DNA of 64,000 bases, from positions 14,295 to 78,294 of the forward strand of contig CAVPAM010000045.1 of assembly GCA_963701445.1 (NCBI GenBank), in the 5' to 3' direction. Each line of letters begins with the position of its first letter. The stretch's first letter is position 1. Under the pieces are notes generated by a model. The model was not told where the DNA came from. It did no database searches and saw only the letters and a program-made list of their open reading frames with translations. This stretch comes from CAKZLS01 sp963701445 (GTDB lineage: Bacteria > Pseudomonadota > Alphaproteobacteria > Rhodospirillales > Defluviicoccaceae). Shown in pieces: positions 47,945 to 58,447 of the stretch. The position numbers and the translations under genes are program-made.

Positions 47945-50422
47945 GCGGTGGTCCCTGGGTCCGATGGCGGCGTCCCGGCGGACGCCCGGCGCGGCAGCGA
48001 AATGACGAATTCCGTATACTCGCCCTCGCGGCTGTCCACGTCAAACGCGCCGTTGTGCTGATGGACGACAATGTCGTAGCTCAGCGACAATCCAAGACCG
48101 GTCCCCTCCCCGGTGGGCTTGGTGGTGAAGAACGGCGTAAAGATCTTGCCGGCCACGCCGGCGGGTATTCCGGTACCGTTGTCGCGGACACGGATTTCCA
48201 CGGCGTCGCCGAGGTCGCGCGTCGACACCTTCAGGTTCGGTTGATAGGCTGGATGCTGGCTCTCCGTCTTGCGCTTCTGGGTGGCGTAAAACCCGTTCGA
48301 AAACAGGTTGAGCATCACCCGGCTCAGGTCCTGGGGCATGCACTCCAGCATGCCCGCGTTCTCGTCGAAATCCCGTTCGAGGCTGGTGTTGAAGTCCGGG
48401 TCCTGAGCCCGCGCGCCGTGGTACGCCAGATTGAGACTCTCGTTCACCAGGGCATTGATCCCCGCCTCCCGCCGCTCCCCCGGACCCTCGCGGGAATGGG
48501 CCAGCATGCTTTTGACGATGGAATCGGCGCGGCCGCCGTGCTCGCTGATCTTCCGTAGATTTTCGATCAATGTCGATAACAGATCCTCGGCGTCGGCGCG
48601 CCCGTCGTCGCCAAGCGCCGCGAGGGCCGGGCCCAGGACGTCCCGAAGTTCTCCGAGAAGCTCGGCCGAGAGGTCCGCGAAGTTGTTGATGAAGTTGAGA
48701 GGATTCTTGATCTCATGGGCGATGCCGGCGACCAGCTGACCGAGGAGCGCCAGTTTCTCCGCCTGGACCAGATTGTTCTGCGCCCGCCTCAGTTCGGCGA
48801 GGGTCCGCTCCGCCTGCTCCTTCGCCTCGCGGATCGCCTTTTCGTTGAAAATCGCTTCGGTAATATCGGAGGAGCTTCCGCGGTAGCCGCGGAAGGCGCC
48901 GTCTTCATCGAAAACGGGAACGCCGCTGGTGCTTACCCACACCGTGCTTTGCTGGCCGGCCGTGAGCTGGAAGCGGAAGTCCTTGAACGCCCGATGGGCG
49001 CGGAGGTCGGCAAGGTGCCGCGCCCAGGTTTCGTCGTCGACGCCCCCCTGACCGACTTCCTCTCGGGTCCTGCCAATCACTGCGCCGGGCGAAACGCCGG
49101 TGACCTCCTCCAGTCGCTCGGAAAAATAGGTGAAGCGCAGATCCGGGCCCATTTCGTAGAACCAGTCGGAGCTGGAGGATGCGAAATCCCGGAACCGCTG
49201 TTCGCTCTCGCGGAGCGCCTGTTCGGTGCGTTTGAGACCGGTGATGTCGAAATAGGTCAGCATGCGCCCACCGTCGGGCAGGCTCTTGCACTGATATTGA
49301 AAAACCCTGCCGTCGGCGATAAGGATTTCCACTGGCGCGATATCGCCATTGCGGATCGCCTCGATGCGGCTGCGGGCGTAGTCCTCGAACTCGTCGTCGG
49401 AAACCGTATATAGGCCGCGCTGGCGGACGTTCTCTATCAGCTCGCGCATCGTCCCCTTGCGCGCCAGCCAGTCCTTCTGGAAATCCCACATCTCGCCGAA
49501 GGCGCGGTTGAAGAGCCGGGGCCGGAGATCGGGGCCCAGGAACAGGATGCCGTAGTCGATCGCATCCATCACCGCGTTGAACTCGCCGAGGACCGCGTCC
49601 TTGTCCCGAACGACCCGGGCCAACTCCTCCTCGTGGCGCTTCAAGTCCGTGACATCGGTGTACACGGCGACGGTACCGCCGTCGCCGGTCTTGCGTTCGT
49701 TGATCTGGATCCAGCGGCCGTCGGCCTGACCCTGCAGGATCGGCCCGCTCGGATCGCGATGGCGATCGAGGCGTTCCCGGACCCAAATCTCCCTGGTGTC
49801 CGCCGACACCGCCGATGACGCCGCGGGCCGCCGCTGCCCTGATGATCTGCTCGAAGGGAACCCCGGGTTCGATGATGTCGGCGACGCCGGGATAGAGCTC
49901 CCGGAACCGGTCGTTGCACAGCACCAGCCGATCCTCGGCATCGAACAGGGAAAATCCCTCGGAGATCGATCCGATCGCCAGCGCCAGGCGTTCCTCGCGC
50001 TCTCGGATGACCAGCTCGATGCGCTTGCGTTCGGTGACATCGGTATAGGTGGTGAGGAAACCGCCACCGGACACCGGATAGCCGCGAACCTCCATCACCG
50101 TGCCGTCGGGACGGGTGCGCTCGAAGGCATGCGGCTCGAACCGGCGCGCGCGCTCGACACGCATCCGCACCTGCTCCTCCACATCGCCGTCGCCGTATTC
50201 GCCCCGCTCGGCGTTGAAGCGGATGAAGTCCGCGAAATGGTCCCCGGGTTTGAAGCGGCCCGGCGGAAAGTCGAGAATTTCGAGCATTCTGCGATTGAAG
50301 ACGACGACGTTGAGGCCCGCGTCGAACAGGCTGATACCCTGGTCCATGCTTTCCAGGGTCATCTCCAGAATGGCCGCCTTTGCGGCAAGATCTCCCCGCC
50401 GCTCCTCGACCAGATCCGCCAT
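47941..50422 (-). CDS. Multi-PAS sensor histidine kinase (frameshifted near 49810)
   Basis: About 826 residues when restored. From ATG 50422 come a coiled start and PAS domains (MDQGISLFDAGLNVVVFNRRML; SISEGFSLFDAEDRLVLCN). The frame breaks in RAAAARGVI; one G less gives GVSADTREIWVRERLDRH and the second half continues with two or three more PAS modules (DYGILFLGPDLRPRLFN, DWFYEMGPDLRFTYFSERLEEVTG), then the H-box IAHEIKNPLNFINNFADLS and the ATPase GTGLGLSLSYDIV. Cytoplasmic, no membrane span. Its kinase core is nearly identical to that of the next gene upstream. Coupled to the receiver gene. Confidence 0.88.
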
Positions 50423-50564
50423 GACTATCCTTCCGTCAACCGGACTCCCGCCGCATGCCTGCCGGATGGGTACGATGCTTTCACTTGGATATGCTCCGTA
50501 ACGAGCGCAATGGCCGCCCGATACAGCCGGATACAGAAGTCAACCGCACCCCGCCGGCCGGCGG

Positions 50565-52613
50565 TCATTTCGCGGTTTCCCGTTCCGCCCGCTCGGACGG
50601 GGTCGGTCCATTGGCCCGCCGTGGCAGCGAAATAACGAATTCGGTATATTCGCCCTCGCGGCTGTCCACGTCAAACGCGCCGTTGTGCTGGTGGGCGATG
50701 ATGTCGTAGCTCAGCGACAAGCCGAGACCGGTCCCCTCGCCGGTGGGCTTGGTGGTGAAGAACGGCGTGAAAACCTTGTTCGCGACATCTTCCGGCATGC
50801 CGGTTCCGTTGTCGCGGACACGGATCTCCACGGCATCGGCGAGACCCCGGGTGGAGACGCTCAAGGTCGGTACGTAGCCGTCGTCGCCGCTCTCCGCCCG
50901 GCGCTTCTGGGTGGCGTAAAATCCGTTCGAGAAGAGATTGAGGAAGACCCGGCTGAGATCCTGGGGGATCACCTCGGCCCGGCCGGCGCCGTCGTCGTAG
51001 TCGCGCTCCAGGGCGATGTTGAAGTCCTGGTCCTTGGCCCGGGCGCCGTGGTAGGCGAGGTTGAGGCTCTCCTCCACGAGGGCGTTGATGTCCGCGGGGC
51101 GGCGTTCGCCCGGTCCCTCGCGCGAGTGCGACAGCATGCTCTTGACGATGCTGTCGGCGCGCCCGCCGTGCTCGCCGATCTTGGCGAGGTTTCCGGTCAG
51201 GGTCCGGAACAGGTCCTCCACGTCGTCGCGGAGCTTTTCGTCCAGTTTCGGCAGGACCTCCTCGAGCACCTCCTTCAGTTCATCCAGCAACTCCACCGAC
51301 AGTTCCGAGAAATTGTTCACGAAGTTGAGCGGATTCTTGATCTCGTGGGCGATACCGGCGACCAGTTGGCCGAGCAGCGCCAGTTTTTCCGCCTGCACCA
51401 GGTTGGTCTGGGCCTGGGTGAGATCCTGGAGCGCCCGTTCGGCCTCGTCCTTGGCCTGACGCAGTTCGTTTTCGTGTTCCTTCAGATCGGTGATGTCGGA
51501 GTAGACCGCGACGGTGCCGCCGTCCGGGGTCTTGCGCTCGGTGACGCGGATCCAGCGGTTGTCGCTGTGGTGGTGGGTGTGGGAGCCGGAGGGTTTGCTG
51601 TGCATCTTGTATCGGCGCGCCAGCCACGCGTCGCGCGACGTTCCGTCGAGGTCGTGCAAACCCCGGTCGAGCGCCAAGCCGACGATCTCCTCGAAGGAAA
51701 CGCCGGGACGCAGGTGGTCCCCGAGTTCGGCGTAGAACTCCCGGAACTTGCTGTTGCAGAGAACCAGCTGGTCGTCGCGGTCCCAGAGCACGAAGCCGTC
51801 GGTAATGGTCTCCACGGCCGTCTCGATGGTCCGGCGCTGGGCCTCGCCTTCCTCGCTCAGCCGGTCGCGTTCGATGAGGCTGTCGCGAAACAGGCCGAGC
51901 GTGCGCGACATGGCGCCGATCTCGTCGCTGCCCGCCGGCGGGAGCTCGACCTGCAGGTTGCCGGCGGTGATTCCGTCCATGGCGGTCACCAGCCGCCCCA
52001 GCGGCATGGAAATGGACCGCAGCAGAAACGCCGTCAGCGCGATACCGGCGACCACGGCGAGGAAAACCACGCCGAGCGCGAGGTGCAGGGTTTGCTCGGT
52101 GCGGCTCACGGCGGCGTCGCTGAGCTTGCGCGACTGTTCCCGCAATTCGCCGGCCAGCGCCGCGAGCTTTTCGTCGGCATCCCGGATATGGGTCCGGACC
52201 GGCGCCATCAGCGAATTTCCCAGCACGCGGCGGTCCTGGCTGTACGCCTCCACGGCCACCATGGACTGCTGCATCACCAAGTCCGCGTCGACGCGGATGG
52301 CCGAGGCCGCGTCCGCGTCCACGGCGCCGAGCCGGTCCAGTTTCGCGTCCAGTTTCTCGCGGGCGGCCACCGCCCGGTCCTCGGAATTGACCAGCAGGCT
52401 CACCGCCAGGTCCGCCAGCCAGTACTTCATCTGGTCGAATTCCTTGCCGGCGCCATAGGTGGTCTCGAGGACCTCGACGAACCGTGTCTGAGCGGCGACG
52501 GCCTCCGTGTTGCGCACCAGCGCCCGCGTCAGGAAGATGCAGGTGCCCAGGAACACCACCAGGCCGATGCAGGCCAGGATGATCAACTGCGATCGAATGG
52601 AAAACCGTATCAT
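50565..52613 (-). CDS. Membrane sensor histidine kinase (HAMP-PAS-HK)
   Basis: A 682-residue kinase. TM1 (SQLIILACIGLVVFLGTCIF), a periplasmic helical sensor of about 155 residues, TM2 (LHLALGVVFLAVVAGIALTAF), HAMP (~205-260), a PAS with TITDGFVLWDRDDQLVLCN, then H-box IAHEIKNPLNFVNNFSELS and the ATP lid NLFSNGFYATQKRR and GTGLGLSLSYDII. The DUF3365 c-heme protein is encoded directly upstream (75 nt) and may present its signal to the periplasmic domain. DNA for the C-terminal catalytic region is duplicated in the neighbouring kinase. Confidence 0.93.
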   Translation of the reverse strand: MIRFSIRSQLIILACIGLVVFLGTCIFLTRALVRNTEAVAAQTRFVEVLETTYGAGKEFDQMKYWLADLAVSLLVNSEDRAVAAREKLDAKLDRLGAVDADAASAIRVDADLVMQQSMVAVEAYSQDRRVLGNSLMAPVRTHIRDADEKLAALAGELREQSRKLSDAAVSRTEQTLHLALGVVFLAVVAGIALTAFLLRSISMPLGRLVTAMDGITAGNLQVELPPAGSDEIGAMSRTLGLFRDSLIERDRLSEEGEAQRRTIETAVETITDGFVLWDRDDQLVLCNSKFREFYAELGDHLRPGVSFEEIVGLALDRGLHDLDGTSRDAWLARRYKMHSKPSGSHTHHHSDNRWIRVTERKTPDGGTVAVYSDITDLKEHENELRQAKDEAERALQDLTQAQTNLVQAEKLALLGQLVAGIAHEIKNPLNFVNNFSELSVELLDELKEVLEEVLPKLDEKLRDDVEDLFRTLTGNLAKIGEHGGRADSIVKSMLSHSREGPGERRPADINALVEESLNLAYHGARAKDQDFNIALERDYDDGAGRAEVIPQDLSRVFLNLFSNGFYATQKRRAESGDDGYVPTLSVSTRGLADAVEIRVRDNGTGMPEDVANKVFTPFFTTKPTGEGTGLGLSLSYDIIAHQHNGAFDVDSREGEYTEFVISLPRRANGPTPSERAERETAK

Positions 52614-52688
52614 ACGAGCCCCATTTGCCTGGGGGGTTGTCGAAAAGGCGTCAAGGAAGGTTCGGCCGCCCGGCGCCGCGCATCGGCG

Positions 52689-53441
52689 TCAGCGAAACAG
52701 GGTGATGCTGATGGCGGCCCCGAGTTCCCCCTCCTCGCCGCCCTCTTTCGGGTAACCGGTGACGTCGAGTTCGCCCTTCGGCTGGCCGTGGCACGTCAAA
52801 CAGGAGGCCTGATAGTATTCCGGCACCAGAAACCGGAAGGCCTCGCGGCCGCCGACCGTCACGGAAGCCATGAACGGCTCGCCCGCCGACCAATCCGGCG
52901 ACAACAACTTGGTTTCCATGACCTCCGCCTCCCAGGCGTCCGGTCGCGACTTGCGGTTGCGAACGAGGTTCTTGGGCGCCGTGACCTTCATCGCCGCCTC
53001 TCCGCCCATCAGCTCGTCGAACCGCTCGTTGACGAGCCGCGCGAACACCGCCGGAATGAACCCCTTGAAGCCCACGTCCGGCATGTTGATGGTGGATTGG
53101 TGCTCGTCCGTGACCTGAACGATGGCGTTCTCCAGGGCCGACACGGCGCGGCCGTACCGGCTGGACGGATCGATGTCCGACAGGTCCTCTCCGGTGGCCT
53201 CTCGATAGCGCTTACGCGCTTCGGTCAGCACCACCTCGCCGGTCAACCCCTTGTCGGCGATGGCCGGATCGTTGATGCGGTCCTGGTTGGCCGAAATCAC
53301 GCCGCGCGCTGATCGCAGAAGTTCCGCGAGCCCCGTGGCGATCTCCCGGTCGGAGCGCTCGGCCGCCGACGCCAGCCCGGCGTCAAAACTCCACAGCGCG
53401 AGGAGCGCCAAGATCACGGTCCTGGATAAGCTTTTCAGCAT
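52689..53441 (-). CDS. DUF3365 periplasmic c-type haem sensor protein
   Basis: A 250-residue exported protein from ATG 53441 (GGGGAA upstream; TTG 53456 is an alternative). The signal peptide ends near LASAAERS. The domain has NMPDVGFKGFIPAVFARLVN, and the C-terminal SCLTCHGQPKG provides a CxxCH haem-c attachment site. DUF3365/Tll0287-like domains form a PAS-like haem fold and often sit next to or inside histidine kinases. First gene of the five-gene signalling operon, so it probably senses redox state or a gas for the kinase that follows. Confidence 0.88.
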   Translation of the reverse strand: MLKSLSRTVILALLALWSFDAGLASAAERSDREIATGLAELLRSARGVISANQDRINDPAIADKGLTGEVVLTEARKRYREATGEDLSDIDPSSRYGRAVSALENAIVQVTDEHQSTINMPDVGFKGFIPAVFARLVNERFDELMGGEAAMKVTAPKNLVRNRKSRPDAWEAEVMETKLLSPDWSAGEPFMASVTVGGREAFRFLVPEYYQASCLTCHGQPKGELDVTGYPKEGGEEGELGAAISITLFR

Positions 53442-53592
53442 CCGCTGTTTCCCCAAGTTTTTCGATGTCGTTTTGACTTAAACCACACCGCGTTGTCGCT
53501 CAAGGCGTTCCGTGCGCCCGCCGAGTTTGCACATGGGGAGTGTCGCCGGGTTTGTCATCACGAGAATACCCCGGTTTTCCAGGCCTCCGGAG

Positions 53593-54016
53593 CTACGGCA
53601 CGGGCCGGACGACGACCTCCACGGTGCTGGGGCGGTCGCGGGTGATCACCTCGTTGGCGGTATCCGAGACGAACAGCAGTTTGTCGCCCCTCAGAATTCG
53701 GGCCGAAACCGAGTAGGTGAACCTGGGATCGATGAGCTTCGGGTCGTAGCGGATCTCGAACGGGATGGGGACCTGCCCCGGCGAGTTGATGCGGGTCTCG
53801 CCGATCAGCGGCGCCGCCACGTCCATCCGCGAGGTATCGCGGAGTTGAACCACCAGGGTCGCGTCGGGGGGAAGCGCGATCCGCTGTAGGTAGATCACGG
53901 TCCCGGACACCACCCCGGACGCCGGCTCCGATCCCCCGCCCGCGCTCGCCGGGATGCGGGACCGCCACCATCGGGATCAACAGAAGGGCCGCCAGAAACG
54001 CCGAAACAAGCCGCAT
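53593..54016 (-). CDS. YbaY/YscW-family exported protein (frameshifted near 53955)
   Basis: Restored length is about 140 residues. ATG 54016 (MRLVSAFLAALLLIPMVAVP) gives a signal peptide; a one-base shift near 53955 continues with ASAGGGSEPASGVVSGTVIYLQ and the beta-sandwich domain RIALPPDATLVVQLRDTSR, FEIRYDPKLIDPRFTYSVSARI, LFVSDTANEVITRD, typical of the type III secretion pilotin-like YbaY family. Usually a lipoprotein in enteric bacteria; here the signal looks like a type I cleavage site (ASA) without a lipobox Cys. Lies 31 nt after tamB in the same direction. Confidence 0.8.
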
Positions 54017-54047
54017 GATGTGTTCACCTCCGGGTGCTTCAGGTCGT

Positions 54048-57000
54048 TCAATACCGGTATTCCCACCTCAAGCCAAGAAAGCCGGACGCATCCCCCGTGC
54101 CTTGGCCGAGGGTACTCTCGGCGGACAGGTTGCCGATGATCTTCACTTCGACCCGGTAGACGGTGCTGCCCGGCTGGCTTCCCTGAACCGTTTCGACATA
54201 GACGCGATCCCCGATGTAGCGACCGACCCGCACCCCCGTACCCTGCCCATCCTCTCCCACGCTCTCCACCGACAGCACGTCGATTCCGAAACGTGTTCTG
54301 GATCTTCGAGATAACGTCGTCGCCGACATTGCTCCCGCCGCTCGCGAGCGACTGGAGCGCCAACGCGAGTTGCGCGGCCTGCACGGCCGAGAGCTGTGAG
54401 CTGTTTCTTCCGAACAGGATGCGGGGCAGGATTTCGCTCTGGGGCATTGGCGGCGACGAACTCAGGACCAGTTCGGGATCGGACGCCGGTCCGCTGACGC
54501 TGATGGTCGCGGTAAAATCGCCCTGGGTATACTCGGCGGCGATATCGATCCTCGGTTCGATCTCCGTTCCGCCGTCAAGGGTCACCAGGCCCTTGGGGAT
54601 CGTGAAGCGCTTGCCCACGAAGGTAAACTGGCCACGGATGATCTTCAGCGTTCCCTCGACGCGCGGCGTGTTCGTCGTGCCCGTCACCCGGAACGACCCA
54701 CCCCACTCCGACTCCAATCCCCGGCCCTGGATGTACACCGACCTCGGCAGATCGATCGTGATGTCGAGGTCGATCAGGGAAGGCTCGGCCGGTTTCGACT
54801 CCCGCTTTTCCGATGTCGGCTTGCCATCGACGTTCACTTCCGTGACATCCAGGGTGACCACCGACGGCGGCAGCCTGTCCACGAGCCGGACATCCACGCG
54901 GTCGGTCGTGATCCTGCCCTCGAGCCGGCCGCGCGCCGCCGTGCCACGGAAGGCCACCGAGCCGGAAGCCGTGGCGGTCACGTCGTCGCGCCGCACCAGG
55001 GTGGCCTTGTCGAGGCGCACCGCGACCTCGATGGGCTTGCCGGCGAGATCGCTCAGGTTCGCCGTGCCCGTGCCGGAGATCCGGCCGGATCCGCCATCGG
55101 TCCCGGAAAGGGAAACCTTGACCGCCTGACGCTGGTCGACGGAAGCCCGCAGGTCGAGGTCCTTGATGAGCGTCCCGGCCTCGAACTGCTCGTAGGTTCC
55201 GTTTTCGATCGTGATCTCGCCGGTGGGCCGGGGTTGCGCGACGGTTCCGGCCACGTCGATGGCGATGCGGCCCTGCCCGGCGAGGCGCTGATCGCTGAGC
55301 GGGAGCGCCTCCCAAAGCGGCTCCACCTCCCCGGCCCACCGGACCGTCGCCGCGATCGGCGCGCGCTGGTCGACCTCGGGGCGCAGGGACCGGGCATCGA
55401 CCACGAGCGGGCCGCGCGCCGTCGCCACCAGGTCCTGGGACCCGATCCCTCCTACCCGCGCGTTGAGATCGACGCGGCCGCCGCGCCAGACCGCGTTCAC
55501 GTCCAGGTCCATGGGCGGCGCCGACCGCCGGGCCGCCAAGCCGTAAGCGATGCCGCGACCGCGAATGGTCGCCGTGCCCGCCAGCCCCCGTCCCTCGGCC
55601 TGGATGTCGGCATCGGCGTCGAGCGTGCCCCGCAAGGGAAGGTCCGGGTCGAATTGACTCACCAGATCGAGGGGCAATCCGGCGACCCGGATGGTCGCCG
55701 CCGTCCGCGCGCCGCCGAGACGGCCGTTGGCGGCGATCCTGCCCTTGCCCACGCCGAGGGACAGGTTCTCCACGCCGATGGCGTCGGGTCCATAGGTCAC
55801 CGTGGCGGAGCGGGCGAGCTTGAGGGGATAGGTGCCGAGGGCGCCGTCAAGCTTGCGCAGCGTCACCGTGTGCGTGCCGCCCGCCGTGGCGTAGCGCCCG
55901 TCGAGCGCCACGCGAACCAGGGGATCGCCAGCGCCCTTCATCCGGACCTGGAAGCCGGCGTCGGCGAGGGAGCCGTCGATGTCCGCCGTCACCGTACTCG
56001 CGACGAACGCGGCGGTCCCCGCGTCCTCGCCTTCGAGCGTGATCTTTCCCCTCGGCGCCCGCAAAACATCGCTCAGCGCCGCGTTCAGCGACAGCCGCTC
56101 GGCCTCGAACGCCGGGTCGCCGTCCACCGCGACGGCCAGCGACGACGCGTCCAATCGCAGGTCCACGGATTGGCCGCCTCCCCTGTCGCCAAGACGAAGA
56201 TCCAGGTCCGCGCGCCCGGCGATGCCGACGCCGGCCACCGTCCGCCCGGCGCCGGTTTCCTTGAAGGCCGCTTGCAGGCGCCCGGTCATGGCGCCGCCGT
56301 CGAACGGCGCCCGGAGGGAGCCCGTGATCCGCGCGCCGAGAATGTCTCCCCTGATGTCGCGGAGATCGGCGCTCGCGAACTCCGCCAGCGTGAACTCGGT
56401 GCTCAGGTTCACCGGCCCCTGGCCGGTGCGCGCGTCGAGAGACAGCCGCCCCGACGGATTTTGCATCAGATCCCTGGCGTCGACGGTCAGGTCCGCCGCC
56501 GGAACGGCCACCCCGGCGATATCGGCGTCGCGGAGCGTCGCGGACAGCGTCCCGGTGGCGTTCTCGCGCTGGCCTTCGACGCGCGCGGTCAGCGAGAGAG
56601 CGCCGGCGAGGGGTATGCCGGCCAACCCGGAAAAAGCCGAGAGGTCCCCGGCGGTCAGCCGCGCGTCCGCCGCGATGGTGTCCTCCATCCGGCCCTCGGC
56701 ATGAAGCTGGATTAGTTTTCCAGCCTCGACGACGGCGTCGAATCGAACGCTGTCCGCGCCGGCGAGCGTGTAGGAGCCGTTCAACCGCACGCCGTCCCGC
56801 AGCAGTTCGTCCGCCGCCGCCTGCCCCACGGAGGGTCGCGGGATCTCCCCCTCGACCGTGCCCTCGAGGTTCAGGGTCTCCAGGCTGCCTTCGGTCCGGG
56901 CGGTCACCCGGGCGGGACCGGACAACGGAAAGCCGAGCGCGTCGCCCAGCGCCGCGACGTCCGCGACATCCAAATCCACCGTGGCCGCCACCCGTTGGGT

Positions 57001-58446
57001 CGACAGGCCGAATTCGCCGTTCATCGAAAGCGTGGTCGGTCCGGTGGCGGCGGTCGCGCTCGCGATGCGCAGGGTCTCGCCGGCCCGGTCGTAGGCGCCG
57101 GAAACCACCACCGTCGCCGTGCCGCCGGTCAGGGCGGCGGCGGCCGGATCGCTCACGTTCAGGCCATGGCCGTCGAGACGCGCGTCGATGGCCACCGGGT
57201 CCTCCGCGAGGCGCGCCCCGGCGGTCAGCTCCAGACGCTCGGCCGTCGCCACGCCGGGAACCGCCATGTCGCGGACGGTGGCCACGAGATCCACGGCGGG
57301 AGCATCCAACGCACCGGACAGCTTGACCTCGCCCATGACAACGCCCACGCCCAGGGGAGACAACAGGGGGTCGAGTTCGGCGCCCTTGGGCACGGAAACG
57401 CTCACGGTTGCGTCGAGCGTGTTCTCGGCGAGATCCACGCGGCCCGAACCGGACACCGACCCGGCCTTGGTGTCCACGCTCAAGCGATCGATGGTCACCG
57501 CGTTCAGATCCGGCGGCAGGTCGGCGACCACGGCGAACCCGGCCCCTCCGGCAACCAGCGGCCGCAGAGGCGGATCGAGCAGGCCGCCCACCTCCGCCCG
57601 GCCCTCCAGCGCCACGGTCGTGGTCCGCTCGTGGTCGACGCGAAGATTGGCCGTCACCTCCGCCATCCCTTCGATCCGGGCGTCGAGTTTGGCGCGCCAC
57701 GCCTTCAGCGGCCCCTCGCCCTTGAGCGTCACGGTCACCGGCGGATAGGGAGCGAGACCGAGCAACCGCGCGATCAGGCCGCCCTTCGGCTCGCTGACGT
57801 CGAGGGCGACGGACAGCGTTTGCGCCCCCGGGTCAAGTTCGCTGGTCAGCGTCACCAGCCCCTCGGCGTCGGTCCTCTCGATCCGCAGATCCGTTTTCGC
57901 GACGGCGCCGGCCTCGGCCGCCACTTGCCCGGTGAGGTCGAGCACCATCGCCTCGCCGGCGACGGCCTCGGCGAGCGCGATGTCGCGGATATCGATCCGA
58001 TCCACTCGAACGTCGATGGGCAGCGTCGGGATTTCGAACGCACCCGCCGTTGTGGTGTCCGCCGCTTCCTCGGTCCCGGTTGCGGGCGGCAGGCGCTCGA
58101 GGTGAAAGCCGGCCGCCTCGATGCTGGTGACATGCGCGGTGCCCGAAAGCAACGCCAGCGGCCGCCACTCGATCACCGCGCGATCGAGGGTCAGCCACGG
58201 TCCCTGGCCGTCGCTCAACGCCAGCGAATCGACGGCGATGCGCGCCGGCAGGCCGGCGCCGATGGAGCCCACGGAAACCCGCAGGTCCGGGCCGCTGGCC
58301 GCCGTGCCGATCATTTCGGCGAGGGTCCGCCGCCCGGTTTCGGTCTGCAGATAGGCGTAGCCGGCCGCTCCGATCGCGACGACAAGGGCGATCGCTCCCG
58401 CCATTCCCCAGGCCATCCAGCGCGCCACCCGCCGCCAGCCAGTCAT
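54048..58446 (-). CDS. tamB: Translocation and assembly module subunit TamB (frameshift near 54291)
   Basis: About 1465 residues. N-terminal inner-membrane anchor (MAWGMAGAIALVVAIGAAGYAYLQ) followed by a long repetitive beta-helical AsmA/TamB-like region and the conserved C-terminal DUF490 domain (GTLKIIRGQFTFVGKRFTIPKG, GGTEIEPRIDIAAEYTQGDF, SSSPPMPQSEILPRILFG). One T less at 54290-54293 joins SKIQNTF to GIDVLSVESVGEDG and ends in LGLRWEYRY with stop at 54048; as read the frame runs on to 53977. TamB forms a periplasm-spanning conduit for phospholipids and assists outer-membrane protein insertion with TamA, encoded directly upstream with a 1-nt gap between stop and start. Confidence 0.92.
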
Positions 58447-58447
58447 C

